This document shows positions 15,937-24,604 of a stretch of 64,000 bases of DNA, piece by piece. Location: the NCBI GenBank assembly GCA_037445025.1, contig JBBILI010000027.1:1-64000 (forward strand), read 5' to 3'. The DNA is from CAIQQQ01 sp037445025. Lineage in GTDB: Bacteria; Pseudomonadota; Alphaproteobacteria; Acetobacterales; Acetobacteraceae. The translations under genes and the position numbers were made by a program. The notes under the pieces were generated by a model that was not told where the DNA came from, ran no database searches, and was given only the letters and a program-made list of their open reading frames with translations. Numbering within the stretch: position 1 is the stretch's first letter; each line of letters opens with the position of its first letter.

Positions 15937-17156
15937 TGCCATCGCTGCTGCGACCGCTGCGGCGGCGCACCGTGGCGCTGCTGTGGGGCGGGCTGTCGCT
16001 GTCGGCGGTGGGAGACCAGCTGTTCAACGTGGTGCTGGGCTGGGTGGCGGTGGAGGCGTTCGGCACGCGGGCGGGGCTGCTGCCGGCGGTGCAGGCGGCG
16101 GTGCTGCTGGTGACGGCCCTGCTGGCCGGGCGGGTGGCGGACGCGCTGGCGCATCGCACGGCGATGATCGCGGCCGACCTGCTGCGGGCCGCGGTGCTGG
16201 GGCTGATGGTGGCGCTGTGGCTGGCCGTGGGGCATCCGCCGGCCTGGACGCTGGTGGCGGCGGTGCTGGCTTTGGCGATCGGGCAGGCGTTCTTTCGGCC
16301 GGCGTTGATGGCGATCATTCCTTCGCTGGCGCCGGTGGAGGAGCTGCCGGCGACCAACGCGCTGTTCGACACCACCGACCGCATTGCCCGACTGCTGGGG
16401 CCAGGGCTGATCGGGGTGGCGGCGGCGGCGTTGCCGCTGGTGCATTTCGTCAGCCTCGATGTGGTGACGTTTCTGATTTCGGCGACGGCGGTGGCGCTGC
16501 TGCCGCGCTCGGCGGTGCGCGATGCGCCTGCGGTGCGGCAGAGCCTGTGGGAGAGCCTGGCGCGCGGCTTCATCGCGGTGCGGCGCGATGCGCTGCTGGG
16601 GTTTGTGCTGAGCCTCACCGGGGTGATCAACGGGGCCTGGTATCTCGCCTATTTCATCGGGCTGCCGCTGATGCTGGTGCAAGGCGGCGTGACCTCGGGG
16701 ATTGCTGCCTTCGGCGCGGTGATCTCGGCCTATGGGGTGACCAATCTGATCACCACGCTGATCGTGGGCAGCCGGAGGCTCAGCCGGCATCCTGGGCGGA
16801 TGATCTTTGGTGGCAATCTGTTTCTGGGCTTCGGCATGCTGCTGCTGGGCGTGGCGGGGCTGGTGCTGCCGACGGCGTGGCTGCTGCCGGGGCTGATGGG
16901 ATCGGCGCTGCTATCGGCGATCGGTGGGCCGATGCAGGACATCACGGTGGCGACGCGGCGGCAGACGGTGCTGCCGCGCAGCGAGATCGCCGCCGGGACG
17001 CGGGCCTTCGTGGTGATGAGCCAGTCCGGCTCGCTGATCGCGCTGCTGGTGTCGCCGTTGCTGTTCGGGGTGATCGGCGTGGCGGAGACGGTGATGCTGT
17101 GCGGGGTGTGTGTGCTCGGTGTGTGTGCGGCGGGGTTGTTGCGGTTCTGGGGGTAG
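15936..17156 (+). CDS. MFS transporter (enterobactin-exporter-like class)
   Basis: 406 residues, strongly hydrophobic, with twelve plausible membrane helices. The start ATG at 15936 overlaps the upstream TGA. The first helix region LLWGGLSLSAVGDQLFNVVLGW and the loop GRVADALAHRTAM resemble MFS-1/MFS-3 exporters of the EntS or macrolide-efflux type. Probably a proton-driven exporter in the inner membrane. Substrate unknown. Confidence 0.85.
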   Translation: MPSLLRPLRRRTVALLWGGLSLSAVGDQLFNVVLGWVAVEAFGTRAGLLPAVQAAVLLVTALLAGRVADALAHRTAMIAADLLRAAVLGLMVALWLAVGHPPAWTLVAAVLALAIGQAFFRPALMAIIPSLAPVEELPATNALFDTTDRIARLLGPGLIGVAAAALPLVHFVSLDVVTFLISATAVALLPRSAVRDAPAVRQSLWESLARGFIAVRRDALLGFVLSLTGVINGAWYLAYFIGLPLMLVQGGVTSGIAAFGAVISAYGVTNLITTLIVGSRRLSRHPGRMIFGGNLFLGFGMLLLGVAGLVLPTAWLLPGLMGSALLSAIGGPMQDITVATRRQTVLPRSEIAAGTRAFVVMSQSGSLIALLVSPLLFGVIGVAETVMLCGVCVLGVCAAGLLRFWG

Positions 17157-17191
17157 GCCATGCTGGAAGGTGACTGATCCGGAGAGTATGC

Positions 17192-18706
17192 ATGCGTATC
17201 GCCGTTGGCGGCTTCCTGCACGAGAGCCATTCGTTTGCCCCGGTTCCCACGACGTATCGCAACTTCGTCACCCCCGGCGGGGCGCCGCCGTTGGTGGAGG
17301 GGGCGGCGCTGCTGACGGCGATGGCGCCGACGACGTCCTCGGTGGCGGGCGCCATGGCGGAGGCGGGGGATGAGGTGACGCTGGTGCCGCTGGCCTGGGG
17401 TGCGGCGACGCCGGCGGGGCCGGTGCAGGATGAGGCGTTCGAGCGGATTTCAGCACTGATCTGCGCCAATCTGTCACGCGCGCTCGATGCGGCGCCGCTT
17501 GACGGGATCTTTCTCAATCTGCACGGCGCCGGGGTGGCGGTGAGCTTTCCCGATCTGGAGGGCGAGCTGCTGCGGCGGGTGCGGGCGATTGCGGGGGATG
17601 TGCCGCTGACGATGAGTCTTGATCCGCATTGCAACCTTACGCGCGAAATGGTGGAGCGTGTGGATGCGGCGGTGCCGTACCGGACGTATCCGCATGTCGA
17701 TCAGCGCCCCACGGGGGCCACGGCGATGCGGCTGCTGAAGCAGCGGATTGCCAATGGGAGGCCGTGGTTCCGGGCGTTCCGGCAACTGGATTTCTGGACG
17801 CCGCTGACCAGCCAGTGCACGCTGGTGGACCCCATGAAGGCGGTGTTCGAGGAGCGCACGCGGCTTGCCGAGGCGCATGGCGTGGCGGAGTTGGGGTTCT
17901 GCTTTGGGTTTCCGTATGCGGATTTCGATGGCTGCGGCATGGCGGTGTCCGCGTATGCCGACACGCAGGACGCGGCGGATGCGGCGGCGGATGCGCTGAC
18001 GGCGTTCATCAATGCGCGCGAGGCCAGTTTCGCGCTCGATGTTCGGCCGGTGTCGGAGATCGTGGCGGAGGCGATCGCCATCGCCGCCACCGCGGACAGG
18101 CCGGTGGTGATCGCCGACACGCAGGACAATCCTGGCGGCGGTGGGCATGGCGACACCACGGGGCTGCTGGCCGAGCTGATCGCGCAGGATGCCCAGGGTG
18201 CGGTGCTGGGGCTGATCAACGATCATGAATCGGCGGCGGCGTGTCATGCGGCGGGGGTGGGGGCGACGCTGACGCTGTCGCTCGGCGGTCGTTCGGATGG
18301 GGTGCCGCTGGCGGTCACTGCCACGGTCGAGGCGTTGAGCGACGGTGTGTTCGTGGGCACCGGGCCGATGCGCAAGGGGACGCCCACCAATCTGGGGCCG
18401 TGTGCGCTGGTCTCGGTGTCGTCGGGGGTGCGGGTGCTGGTGACGACGCGGCAGATGCAGGCGCTGGACCAGTCGCTGTTCACGCATATCGGGGTGGAGC
18501 CGGCTGCGTGCAAAATTCTGGCGTTGAAGTCCTCGGTGCATTTCCGGGCGGATTTCCAGCCGATCGCGGCCGCGGTGCTGGTGGCGGCCGCACCTGGGCC
18601 GGTGGTGGCGGATCCTTCGGTGCTGCCGTTCCGGCATTTGCGGCCTGGGCTGCGGCTGCGGCCGATGGATAATCGTCATACCACCACGTCTGGCGGATTG
18701 GGGTAG
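17192..18706 (+). CDS. M81 family metallopeptidase (microcystinase MlrC-like)
   Basis: 504 residues, full length. The N-terminus RIAVGGFLHESHSFAP and the core motifs SLDPHCNLTREM, YRTYPHVDQRPTG and DTQDNPGGGGHGDTT match MlrC/M81 zinc peptidases with their Asp/His ligands. GGAGAG lies 6 bases before the ATG. MlrC cleaves linear microcystin fragments, but most bacterial homologues have unknown substrates and probably hydrolyse small modified peptides or amides. It follows the MFS gene by 35 bases, so is probably cotranscribed. Confidence 0.88.
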   Translation: MRIAVGGFLHESHSFAPVPTTYRNFVTPGGAPPLVEGAALLTAMAPTTSSVAGAMAEAGDEVTLVPLAWGAATPAGPVQDEAFERISALICANLSRALDAAPLDGIFLNLHGAGVAVSFPDLEGELLRRVRAIAGDVPLTMSLDPHCNLTREMVERVDAAVPYRTYPHVDQRPTGATAMRLLKQRIANGRPWFRAFRQLDFWTPLTSQCTLVDPMKAVFEERTRLAEAHGVAELGFCFGFPYADFDGCGMAVSAYADTQDAADAAADALTAFINAREASFALDVRPVSEIVAEAIAIAATADRPVVIADTQDNPGGGGHGDTTGLLAELIAQDAQGAVLGLINDHESAAACHAAGVGATLTLSLGGRSDGVPLAVTATVEALSDGVFVGTGPMRKGTPTNLGPCALVSVSSGVRVLVTTRQMQALDQSLFTHIGVEPAACKILALKSSVHFRADFQPIAAAVLVAAAPGPVVADPSVLPFRHLRPGLRLRPMDNRHTTTSGGLG

Positions 18707-18741
18707 CCGTCCCCATTTCCGGGCAAACCAAGGAGATGCAG

Positions 18742-19320
18742 ATGTTCACACGATCGTTGCTGATGGGTGCCGTTGTTCTGTTGACCGCCGGGCCGGCGTT
18801 GGCGCAGGGGGCCAATATGGCGGTGATCGGCACGATCACGGCGATTGGGGACGGCAAGATCTCGGTGAAGGCGGATGCTGATGGTGCGGTGCAGGCGATG
18901 ACGCTGGCGCCGAATGTGGGGGTGTTCGTCAGCAAGCCGGCGACACTCGCCGATATCCGCCCGACCGATTATGTGGCTTCGGCCGCGTTGAAGGGGATGG
19001 ATGGCAAGCTGCATTCGACCGAGCTGCGGATCTGGCCGGATGCGCTGCGGGGTTTGGGCGAGGGGCAGTTCGCGATGAACGACGCGAAGCAGCAGACGAT
19101 GACCAATGCGACGGTGACCGGCACCGCGATTGTCGGCAGCAGCAACGATCTGACGGTGAGCTTCAAGGGGGCGACGTCGGAGTTGGTGGTGGACCCGGGT
19201 GTGCCGGTCAGCAAGGTGGAGCAGGTGGATGTGGGCCAGCTGAAGCCGGGTGTGCGGGTGCGGGTGGGTGGCACCAAGGAGGCGGATGGGGCGGTCGCGC
19301 GGCGGATTTTTGTGCAGTAA
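18742..19320 (+). CDS. Exported small protein, DUF5666-like
   Basis: 192 residues from ATG 18742 with AGGAG 8 bases before; the in-frame ATG at 18736 is too close to AGGAG. A cleavable signal peptide is clear: MFTRSLLMGAVVLLTAGPALAQ. The mature part is made of short beta-type segments (IGTITAIGDGKISVKA, and near the end VSKVEQVDVGQLKPGVRVRVGG), like OB-fold DUF5666 proteins. Periplasmic; function unknown. A palindromic element follows directly. Confidence 0.75.
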   Translation: MFTRSLLMGAVVLLTAGPALAQGANMAVIGTITAIGDGKISVKADADGAVQAMTLAPNVGVFVSKPATLADIRPTDYVASAALKGMDGKLHSTELRIWPDALRGLGEGQFAMNDAKQQTMTNATVTGTAIVGSSNDLTVSFKGATSELVVDPGVPVSKVEQVDVGQLKPGVRVRVGGTKEADGAVARRIFVQ

Positions 19321-19327
19321 GGAAGGA

Positions 19328-19569
19328 CTTCTTTTCTGAAGAAAAGAAGCAAAAGACTTTTATTCGTTTTGGGGCGGGCCTTTCCGGAGGACGCGTTATA
19401 CCAACGGTCATAAAGAATGACCGTTGGTTTGGGTCTTGGTTTGGCGCGCCGCCGCCGGCCAACCCGGCGCGCGATACCAACGGCCTTGTTCGATGGAAGA
19501 GTCATCGATCAAGGCAGCTGGTATTACAAGGGAATGAAAGTTTTTGGTTCTTTTTTTCAAAAAAGAACC
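19328..19569. repeat. Palindromic region: A/T-stem pair flanking an 82-bp GC-rich repeat
   Basis: Between the convergent exported-protein and fhs genes. A/T-stem hairpins lie at 19328-19349 and 19546-19569, in opposite orientation as in other paired copies. Between them is the separate 82-bp element. The outer stems probably terminate the two convergent transcripts. Confidence 0.8.
19399..19480. repeat. 82-bp TACCAACGG palindromic repeat, copy 1
   Basis: Starts TACCAACGGTCAT and forms a 12-bp perfect stem, 19400-19411 with 19417-19428, around a 5-base loop. A second GC-rich part (cgccgccgccggccaaccc) follows, and it ends GCGCGATACCA. A second copy of the same length lies at 37174-37255. Confidence 0.85.
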
Positions 19570-19575
19570 GCTTGC

Positions 19576-21243
19576 TTAAAACAGTCCGACCACTTCGCCA
19601 TTGCCATCAAGATGAATACCATCCGCGGCCGGGACACGCGGCAGCCCAGGCATGGTCATGATATCCCCGCAGATCGCCACCACGAATCCCGCGCCGGCTG
19701 ACAGTCTGACGTCACGCACTGGCAGAATATGGCCGGTGGGGGCGCCGAGGCGGGTGGGGTCGGCGGTGAAGCTGTACTGGGTTTTGGCCATGCAGACCGG
19801 CAGGTGGCCGAAGCCGGCGGCTTCGTAGGCGCGGAGTTTTTTGGCGGCCGAGGGTGCGATGTCGATCTCCGCGGCGCGGTAGATTCTGGTGGCGATGGTG
19901 CGGATCTTGCCTTCGAGCTTCATGTCGTCGGGGTAGATCGGCGCGAAGGTCGCGGCCCCGGCTTCGATGCGGGCGAGGACGAGGCGGGCGAGGTCGGCGG
20001 TGCCGGGGGCGCCGTCGCTCCAATGGGTGCACAGCGCCATGTCGACGCCGATTGCGGCCAGGGCGGTGCGGACGGTGTCGATTTCGGCGTCGGTGTCCGA
20101 GGTGAAGCGGTTGAGCGCGACGACGACCGGCAGGCCGAACAGCTGCATGTTCTCGACATGGCGGAGGAGGTTGCTGGCCCCTTTGGCGACGGCTTCGGTG
20201 TTCTCGTGGCCGAGCTCGGATTTGGCGATGCCGCCGTGCATCTTGAGCGCGCGGACGGTGGCGACGACGACGGCGCAGGCGGGTTTGAGGCCGGCGATGC
20301 GGCTTTTGATGTCGAGGAATTTCTCGCCGCCGAGATCGGCGCCGAAGCCTGCTTCGGTCACCACGATGTCGGCGAGTTTGAGGCCGAGGGAGGTGGCGAT
20401 GCGGGAGTTGCAGCCATGGGCGATGTTGGCGAAGGGGCCGCCATGGACCAGAGCGGGGGTGCCTTCGAGGCTTTGCACCAGGTTGGGGCCGAGGGCGTCG
20501 CGCAGCAGCACGGCCATGGCGCCGTCGGCCTTGATGTCGGCGGCGGTGACGAAGCTGCCGTCCTTGCGGGTGCCGATGATCATGCGGCCGAGGCGGGCCT
20601 GCAGGTCGTCGAGGTCGGCGGCGAGGCAGAAGACGGCCATGACCTCGGAGGCGACGGTGATGTCGAACCCGTCCTCCCGCGTCGTGCCGTTGGCGGCGCC
20701 CAGGCCGTTGACGATGGAGCGGAGCGCACGGTCGTTCATGTCGAGCACGCGGCGCCAGGTGATGCGCTTGGGGTCGATGCCTTGGGCGTTGCCCCAGTAG
20801 ATGTGGTTGTCGACCATGGCGGCGAGCAGGTTGTTGGCGGCGGTGATGGCGTGAAAGTCGCCGGTGAAGTGGAGGTTGATGTCCTCCATGGGGACGATCT
20901 GGGAGCGGCCGCCGCCGGTGGCGCCGCCCTTGACGCCGAAGCAGGGGCCGAGGCTGGGTTCGCGCAGGCAGATCATGGTGCGGTGGCCGGCGGCGTGCAG
21001 GGCGTCGCCGAGGCCCACGGTGGTGGTGGTCTTGCCTTCGCCGGCTTGGGTGGGGCTGATGCCGGTGACCAATACCAGGGCGCCGTCGGGTCGGTCGGCC
21101 AGGGAGGCGATGAAGCGGGCGTCGATCTTGGCCTTGGTGCGGCCATAGGGTTCGAGCATGTCTTCGGGGATGCCGGCGCGGGCTGCGATCTCGGTGATCG
21201 GCCGCAGAACGGCGGATCGGGCGATCTCGAGATCGGTGGTCAT
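19576..21243 (-). CDS. fhs: Formate-tetrahydrofolate ligase
   Basis: 555 residues from ATG 21243, with GGAGG 8 bases before it. The P-loop-type site GISPTQAGEGKTTTTVGLGD lies at ~57-76. Other family blocks: EPSLGPCFGVKGGATGGG, HFTGDFHAITAANNLLAA, GADLGGEKFLDI and VVVALNRFTSDTDAE. Reaction: ATP + formate + THF to 10-formyl-THF, in the cytoplasm, feeding purine and C1 metabolism. It is divergent from moeA-fdhD, which serve molybdenum formate dehydrogenase, so formate is a common theme. The gene ends just before an A/T-stem palindrome. Confidence 0.97.
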   Translation of the reverse strand: MTTDLEIARSAVLRPITEIAARAGIPEDMLEPYGRTKAKIDARFIASLADRPDGALVLVTGISPTQAGEGKTTTTVGLGDALHAAGHRTMICLREPSLGPCFGVKGGATGGGRSQIVPMEDINLHFTGDFHAITAANNLLAAMVDNHIYWGNAQGIDPKRITWRRVLDMNDRALRSIVNGLGAANGTTREDGFDITVASEVMAVFCLAADLDDLQARLGRMIIGTRKDGSFVTAADIKADGAMAVLLRDALGPNLVQSLEGTPALVHGGPFANIAHGCNSRIATSLGLKLADIVVTEAGFGADLGGEKFLDIKSRIAGLKPACAVVVATVRALKMHGGIAKSELGHENTEAVAKGASNLLRHVENMQLFGLPVVVALNRFTSDTDAEIDTVRTALAAIGVDMALCTHWSDGAPGTADLARLVLARIEAGAATFAPIYPDDMKLEGKIRTIATRIYRAAEIDIAPSAAKKLRAYEAAGFGHLPVCMAKTQYSFTADPTRLGAPTGHILPVRDVRLSAGAGFVVAICGDIMTMPGLPRVPAADGIHLDGNGEVVGLF

Positions 21244-21363
21244 GTGTGTGTTTCCTCCGGGTGACGTCTGCAGGATAGCGGCGGGCACGGGGAGGTAAAG
21301 TGACCGTGCTTGACAGGGGGGCGGGGGGATCGCCACTTCGAGGGTTCGTGTGGGATTGGAATC

Positions 21364-22605
21364 ATGGCGCAGCTGACCGATGACTGTTTTGCCTTCGGGG
21401 GTGCGCTGCTGCCGCTGGCGGAGGCGCAGGCGCGGATTGCGGCGGCGTTTCGGCCGGTGACCGGCATCGAGACGGTGGCGGTGCGCGATGCGGTGGGGCG
21501 GATTCTGGCCAGCGATGTGACGGCTGCGATCGATCTGCCGCCGCAGATGAATTCGGCGGTGGACGGGTATGCGTTCCGCCATGCCGATCTGCTTGGCGAG
21601 GGGCCGACGATCTTGGCGCTACAGGGGCGCACCGCGGCCGGGCAGGTTCCGGCTTCGGTGGGGCCGGGGCAGGCCAGCCGGATCTTCACCGGGGCGGTGA
21701 TGCCGCGCGGGCTCGACACGGTGATGATGCAGGAGGACTGCGCGGCGACGGAGACGACGGTGGCGCTGCCGCCGGGGCTGAAGCGGGGCGCGAATGCCCG
21801 CCCGGCGGGCGAGGACATCGCCGCCGGCGCGCGGGCGCTGCCGCTGGGGCGGCGGCTGATGCCGCCGGATCTGGCGTTGATCGCGGCCCTGGGCCTGGCG
21901 CGGGTGGCGGTGCGGCGGGCTTTGCGGGTGGTGGTGTTCTCGACCGGTGACGAACTGGTGGATCCGCCGGGGCCGCTTGTGCCTGGGCGGATCTATGATG
22001 CCAACCGTGCCATGCTGATCGGGCTGCTGCAGCGGCTGGGCGCGGTGGTGGAGGATGGCGGCATTCTGCCGGACCGGGCCGTGGCGACTGCCGCGGCGCT
22101 GCGGGCGGCGGCGGGGCGCTGCGATCTGATGTTCACCTCGGGCGGGGTTTCGACGGGCGAGGAGGATCATGTGCGCACCGCGATCGCGTCTGCCGGGCAG
22201 ATCGCGTTCTGGCGGGTGGCGATCAAGCCGGGGCGGCCGGTGGCGCTGGGGGATGTGGGGGGCGTGCCGCTGCTGGGGTTGCCGGGCAATCCGGTGGCAG
22301 CACTGGTGACGTTCTCGGCGCTGGGGCGGCCGTTGTTCGACCGGCTGGCGGGCGGGGTGTATCGGCGCCCGCCGGTGCTGCTGGCGGTGGCGGGGTTCGA
22401 TTATCGGAAGAAATCCGGGCGGATCGAGTATGTGCGGGTGACGCTGGGGGAGGATGGGCGGGCGCAGCGCTACCCGAAGGAGGGGGCGGGGATCATCACC
22501 TCGCTCACCGAGAGCGATGCGGTGATGGAGCTGCCGGCGGAGATCACCGAACTGCGTGTGGGGGATGTGGCGCCGGTGGTGCCGCTGGGGCTGTTGCATG
22601 GCTGA
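21364..22605 (+). CDS. moeA: Molybdopterin molybdenumtransferase MoeA
   Basis: 413 residues from ATG 21364. MoeA motifs: LPPQMNSAVDGYAF near residue 60, FTGAVMPRGLDTVMMQE, VVVFSTGDELV, YDANRAML, MFTSGGVSTGEEDH and LPGNPVAALVTF. It inserts molybdate into adenylated molybdopterin. It overlaps fdhD by 8 bases, so the two are translationally coupled and likely serve molybdenum formate dehydrogenase maturation. No FDH structural gene lies in the window. Confidence 0.95.
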   Translation: MAQLTDDCFAFGGALLPLAEAQARIAAAFRPVTGIETVAVRDAVGRILASDVTAAIDLPPQMNSAVDGYAFRHADLLGEGPTILALQGRTAAGQVPASVGPGQASRIFTGAVMPRGLDTVMMQEDCAATETTVALPPGLKRGANARPAGEDIAAGARALPLGRRLMPPDLALIAALGLARVAVRRALRVVVFSTGDELVDPPGPLVPGRIYDANRAMLIGLLQRLGAVVEDGGILPDRAVATAAALRAAAGRCDLMFTSGGVSTGEEDHVRTAIASAGQIAFWRVAIKPGRPVALGDVGGVPLLGLPGNPVAALVTFSALGRPLFDRLAGGVYRRPPVLLAVAGFDYRKKSGRIEYVRVTLGEDGRAQRYPKEGAGIITSLTESDAVMELPAEITELRVGDVAPVVPLGLLHG

Positions 22606-23467
22606 GTGGCTGGTGGCGCCCGATCCGGATGATCCGCGTTTGTCCGAGGCGGTGACGGGGGTGGATCATACGGGCGCTGCGGCCGAGATCCGGGTGCCGG
22701 TGGAGCGGCCGCTGACGCTGTATCTGAACGGGCAGGAGATCGTCACGATGATGACGATCGGCGATCGGCCGGACTGTCTGGCGGTGGGGTATCTGCTGAA
22801 CCAGGCGATGCTCAGGCCAGATGATGTGATCGAGGGCATCGAGTTCGACGCGGAGCTCGATGTGGTGGTGGTGCGGACGGCGGGGCGGACGAATTTCGAG
22901 GAGAAGCTGCGCAAGAAGACGTTGACCAGCGGGTGTGCGCAGGGGACGGCGTTTGGGGATCTGCTGGAGCGGTTCGAGAGCATTGTGCTGGATCCCGGCG
23001 CCGTGCTGCGGACGTCCTGGTTGTATGCGCTGTCTCGGAAGATCAACACGCGGCCGAGTTTGTATCTGGCGGCGGGCGCTATTCATGGGTGTGTGCTGTG
23101 CGAGGAGGATCGGCCGCTGGTCTATATGGAGGATGTCGGGCGTCATAACGCGATCGATAAGATTGCGGGGTGGATGGCGCTGAATGGCGTGGGGCCGGCG
23201 GGGAAGATTTTCTATACGACGGGGCGGTTGACGTCGGAGATGGTGATCAAGTGTGTGCGGATGGAGATTCCCATTCTGGTCAGCCGGAGCGGGTTTACCG
23301 CCTGGGGGGTGGCTTTGGCGCGGCAGGCGGGGCTGACGTTGATCGGGCGGGCGAAGGGGCGGCGGTTTCTGTGCGTTTCTGGGGGGGAGCGGGTGGTTTT
23401 TGATGCGGACGTGGGCGAGGCGGGGTTTGAGGGTGGGGGGCGGAAGGAGGGGCAGGAGGAGGCGTAG
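22598..23467 (+). CDS. fdhD: Formate dehydrogenase accessory sulfurtransferase FdhD
   Basis: 289 residues from ATG 22598. FdhD features: VPVERPLTLYLNGQEIVTMM, GDRPDCLAVGYLL, GAIHGCVLC, EDVGRHNAIDKIAG and TTGRLTSEMVIKC. Family role: passes sulfur from IscS to the Mo/W-bis-MGD cofactor. The active loop here reads TSGCAQG, with one Cys where many homologues, including E. coli, have a CxxC pair. A long Gly/Glu-rich C-terminus (GGGRKEGQEE) is probably disordered. Confidence 0.93.
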   Translation: MAEWLVAPDPDDPRLSEAVTGVDHTGAAAEIRVPVERPLTLYLNGQEIVTMMTIGDRPDCLAVGYLLNQAMLRPDDVIEGIEFDAELDVVVVRTAGRTNFEEKLRKKTLTSGCAQGTAFGDLLERFESIVLDPGAVLRTSWLYALSRKINTRPSLYLAAGAIHGCVLCEEDRPLVYMEDVGRHNAIDKIAGWMALNGVGPAGKIFYTTGRLTSEMVIKCVRMEIPILVSRSGFTAWGVALARQAGLTLIGRAKGRRFLCVSGGERVVFDADVGEAGFEGGGRKEGQEEA

Positions 23468-23501
23468 GTTTTATTCCGGGGTTGGTGTTTGTGGCGTCGT
23501 G

Positions 23502-23550
23502 GGCAATCAAGGGGGATCACAAAGACACGAAGGCACGAAGACACCAAGAT
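23502..23550. repeat. Left 49-nt arm of inverted repeat bracketing the GxxExxY gene
   Basis: Begins GGCAATCAAG and then carries four tandem CACnAAGn octamers. It matches the reverse complement of 23939-23987 at 42 of 49 positions with no gaps. Its last two bases are the first two bases of the gene's ATG, so the arm also provides the 5' leader and ribosome region. Confidence 0.92.
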
Positions 23551-23935
23551 GATCGGGGGTGGATCCGAGCTGGAGGGGTTGGGGCGGGAGATTGTGGATG
23601 CGTCTCTTGCGGTTCATCGGGCTCTGGGGCCAGGCTTGCTCGAGACTGTTTATGAGCAGTGTCTGGTGCATGAACTCACCCAGCGCGGCGTGCTGACGGC
23701 GCGGCAAGTGGTGCTGCCGCTGACCTATCGGGATCTTCGCATTGAAGCCGGGCTTCGCATGGACCTTGTGGTGGGCGACCTGGTGGTCGTCGAGTTAAAG
23801 TCGGTCGAAGTTTTGCTGCCGGTTCACCGATCGCAGATGCTGACCTATCTCAAGTTATCGGGGCTTCGCCTGGGTTTCCTGATCAACTTCAACGTCACAC
23901 TCATAAAACAAGGCATTCATCGCCTCATCTTATAA
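23549..23935 (+). CDS. GxxExxY protein, PD-(D/E)XK nuclease-like (PDDEXK_3 family)
   Basis: 128 residues. The family signature GLLETVY is at residues 29-35. Together with RMD (Asp72) and VELK (Glu82, Lys84) this gives E...D...ExK, the order of a PD-(D/E)XK nuclease core. The C-terminal part VHRSQMLTYLKLSGLRLGFLINF is typical of the family. The function of GxxExxY proteins is not established; they are often sporadic and multicopy. Here the reading frame is framed exactly by 49-nt inverted repeats, the left arm reaching the ATG and the right arm beginning 3 bases after the stop. It interrupts the fdhD-nnrU interval and looks like a self-contained inserted unit. Confidence 0.9.
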   Translation: MIGGGSELEGLGREIVDASLAVHRALGPGLLETVYEQCLVHELTQRGVLTARQVVLPLTYRDLRIEAGLRMDLVVGDLVVVELKSVEVLLPVHRSQMLTYLKLSGLRLGFLINFNVTLIKQGIHRLIL

Positions 23936-23938
23936 CGA

Positions 23939-23987
23939 ATCTTCGTGACTTTGTGTCTTGGTGTCTTTGTGATTCCACTTGATTGCC
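23939..23987. repeat. Right 49-nt arm of inverted repeat bracketing the GxxExxY gene
   Basis: Reverse-complement partner of 23502-23550 (42/49 identical, ungapped). It also holds tandem AAGnCAC-type octamers read on the minus strand. It starts 3 bases after the GxxExxY stop and ends on the first base of the convergent nnrU stop codon, so it also forms the 3' flank of nnrU. The paired arms could fold into one long stem with the gene as loop. Confidence 0.92.
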
Positions 23988-24559
23988 TACCCGATCACAG
24001 CAACCCCGATCAGGTAAGGATGGGCGAACATCATCCCCACATACACCACCGTGCCTGCCACGACGGCGATGGCATCCGCGCGGGTGAAGGCTGCAACGCG
24101 CGGGGCCCCGAAGTCGCCGCGGCGTTTGACGGAGATGCGGTCATAGACGGCCCAGGCCAGGAATGCGCCGAACAGGATCATGCCGCCGAGGTCGCCGTTG
24201 GCGAGCAGGTGGGCGAGGGACCAGATTTTGATGCCGACCAGCATGGGGTGTCGCAGCCAGCCTTTGATGCGGCTGGGCTTGGGGCTCATCGAAGCCAGCG
24301 CGATGAAGGCGAACCACATCAGGGTGATGGTGATGTGGCGCGTCCAGAGCGGGGGGGACCAGATCTGGATCCAGCCTTCCTGGCGGTAGGTGTGGAAGCC
24401 ATAGACGATGAGAGCGAAGCCGGCGAGCGAGGCCAGGGCGTAGAGGCCGCGATAGCCTTTGGCGCCGAGGCGGTCGATGAGGCCGGCGCGGGTGGCGCGC
24501 AGGGTGGGCACGGTGTGGGCGCCGAGGAAGAGCATGATACCGATGACCAGAAACACCAT
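23987..24559 (-). CDS. NnrU family integral membrane protein
   Basis: 190 residues with about five hydrophobic helices. Typical NnrU features: LGAHTVPTLRATRAGLIDRLG at the N-terminus, LASLAGFALIVYGF, WTRHITITLMWFAF, and IKGWLRHPMLVGIKIWSLAHLLANGDLGG. NnrU proteins relate to isoprenylcysteine methyltransferase-fold proteins and occur near nitric-oxide or one-carbon genes; biochemical role uncertain. The stop abuts the inverted repeat of the GxxExxY unit. Confidence 0.88.
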   Translation of the reverse strand: MVFLVIGIMLFLGAHTVPTLRATRAGLIDRLGAKGYRGLYALASLAGFALIVYGFHTYRQEGWIQIWSPPLWTRHITITLMWFAFIALASMSPKPSRIKGWLRHPMLVGIKIWSLAHLLANGDLGGMILFGAFLAWAVYDRISVKRRGDFGAPRVAAFTRADAIAVVAGTVVYVGMMFAHPYLIGVAVIG

Positions 24560-24604
24560 GCCCGCGAATCCCCTGTGCGACGCTGAAACCGGTCTATAGC
24601 TGGG

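Noticed and set aside
23521..23550. CRISPR-like array (short tandem CACnAAGn units)
   Set aside because: Units are 8 bases with no spacers and occur as four copies in each inverted arm. This is an inverted-repeat feature, not CRISPR.
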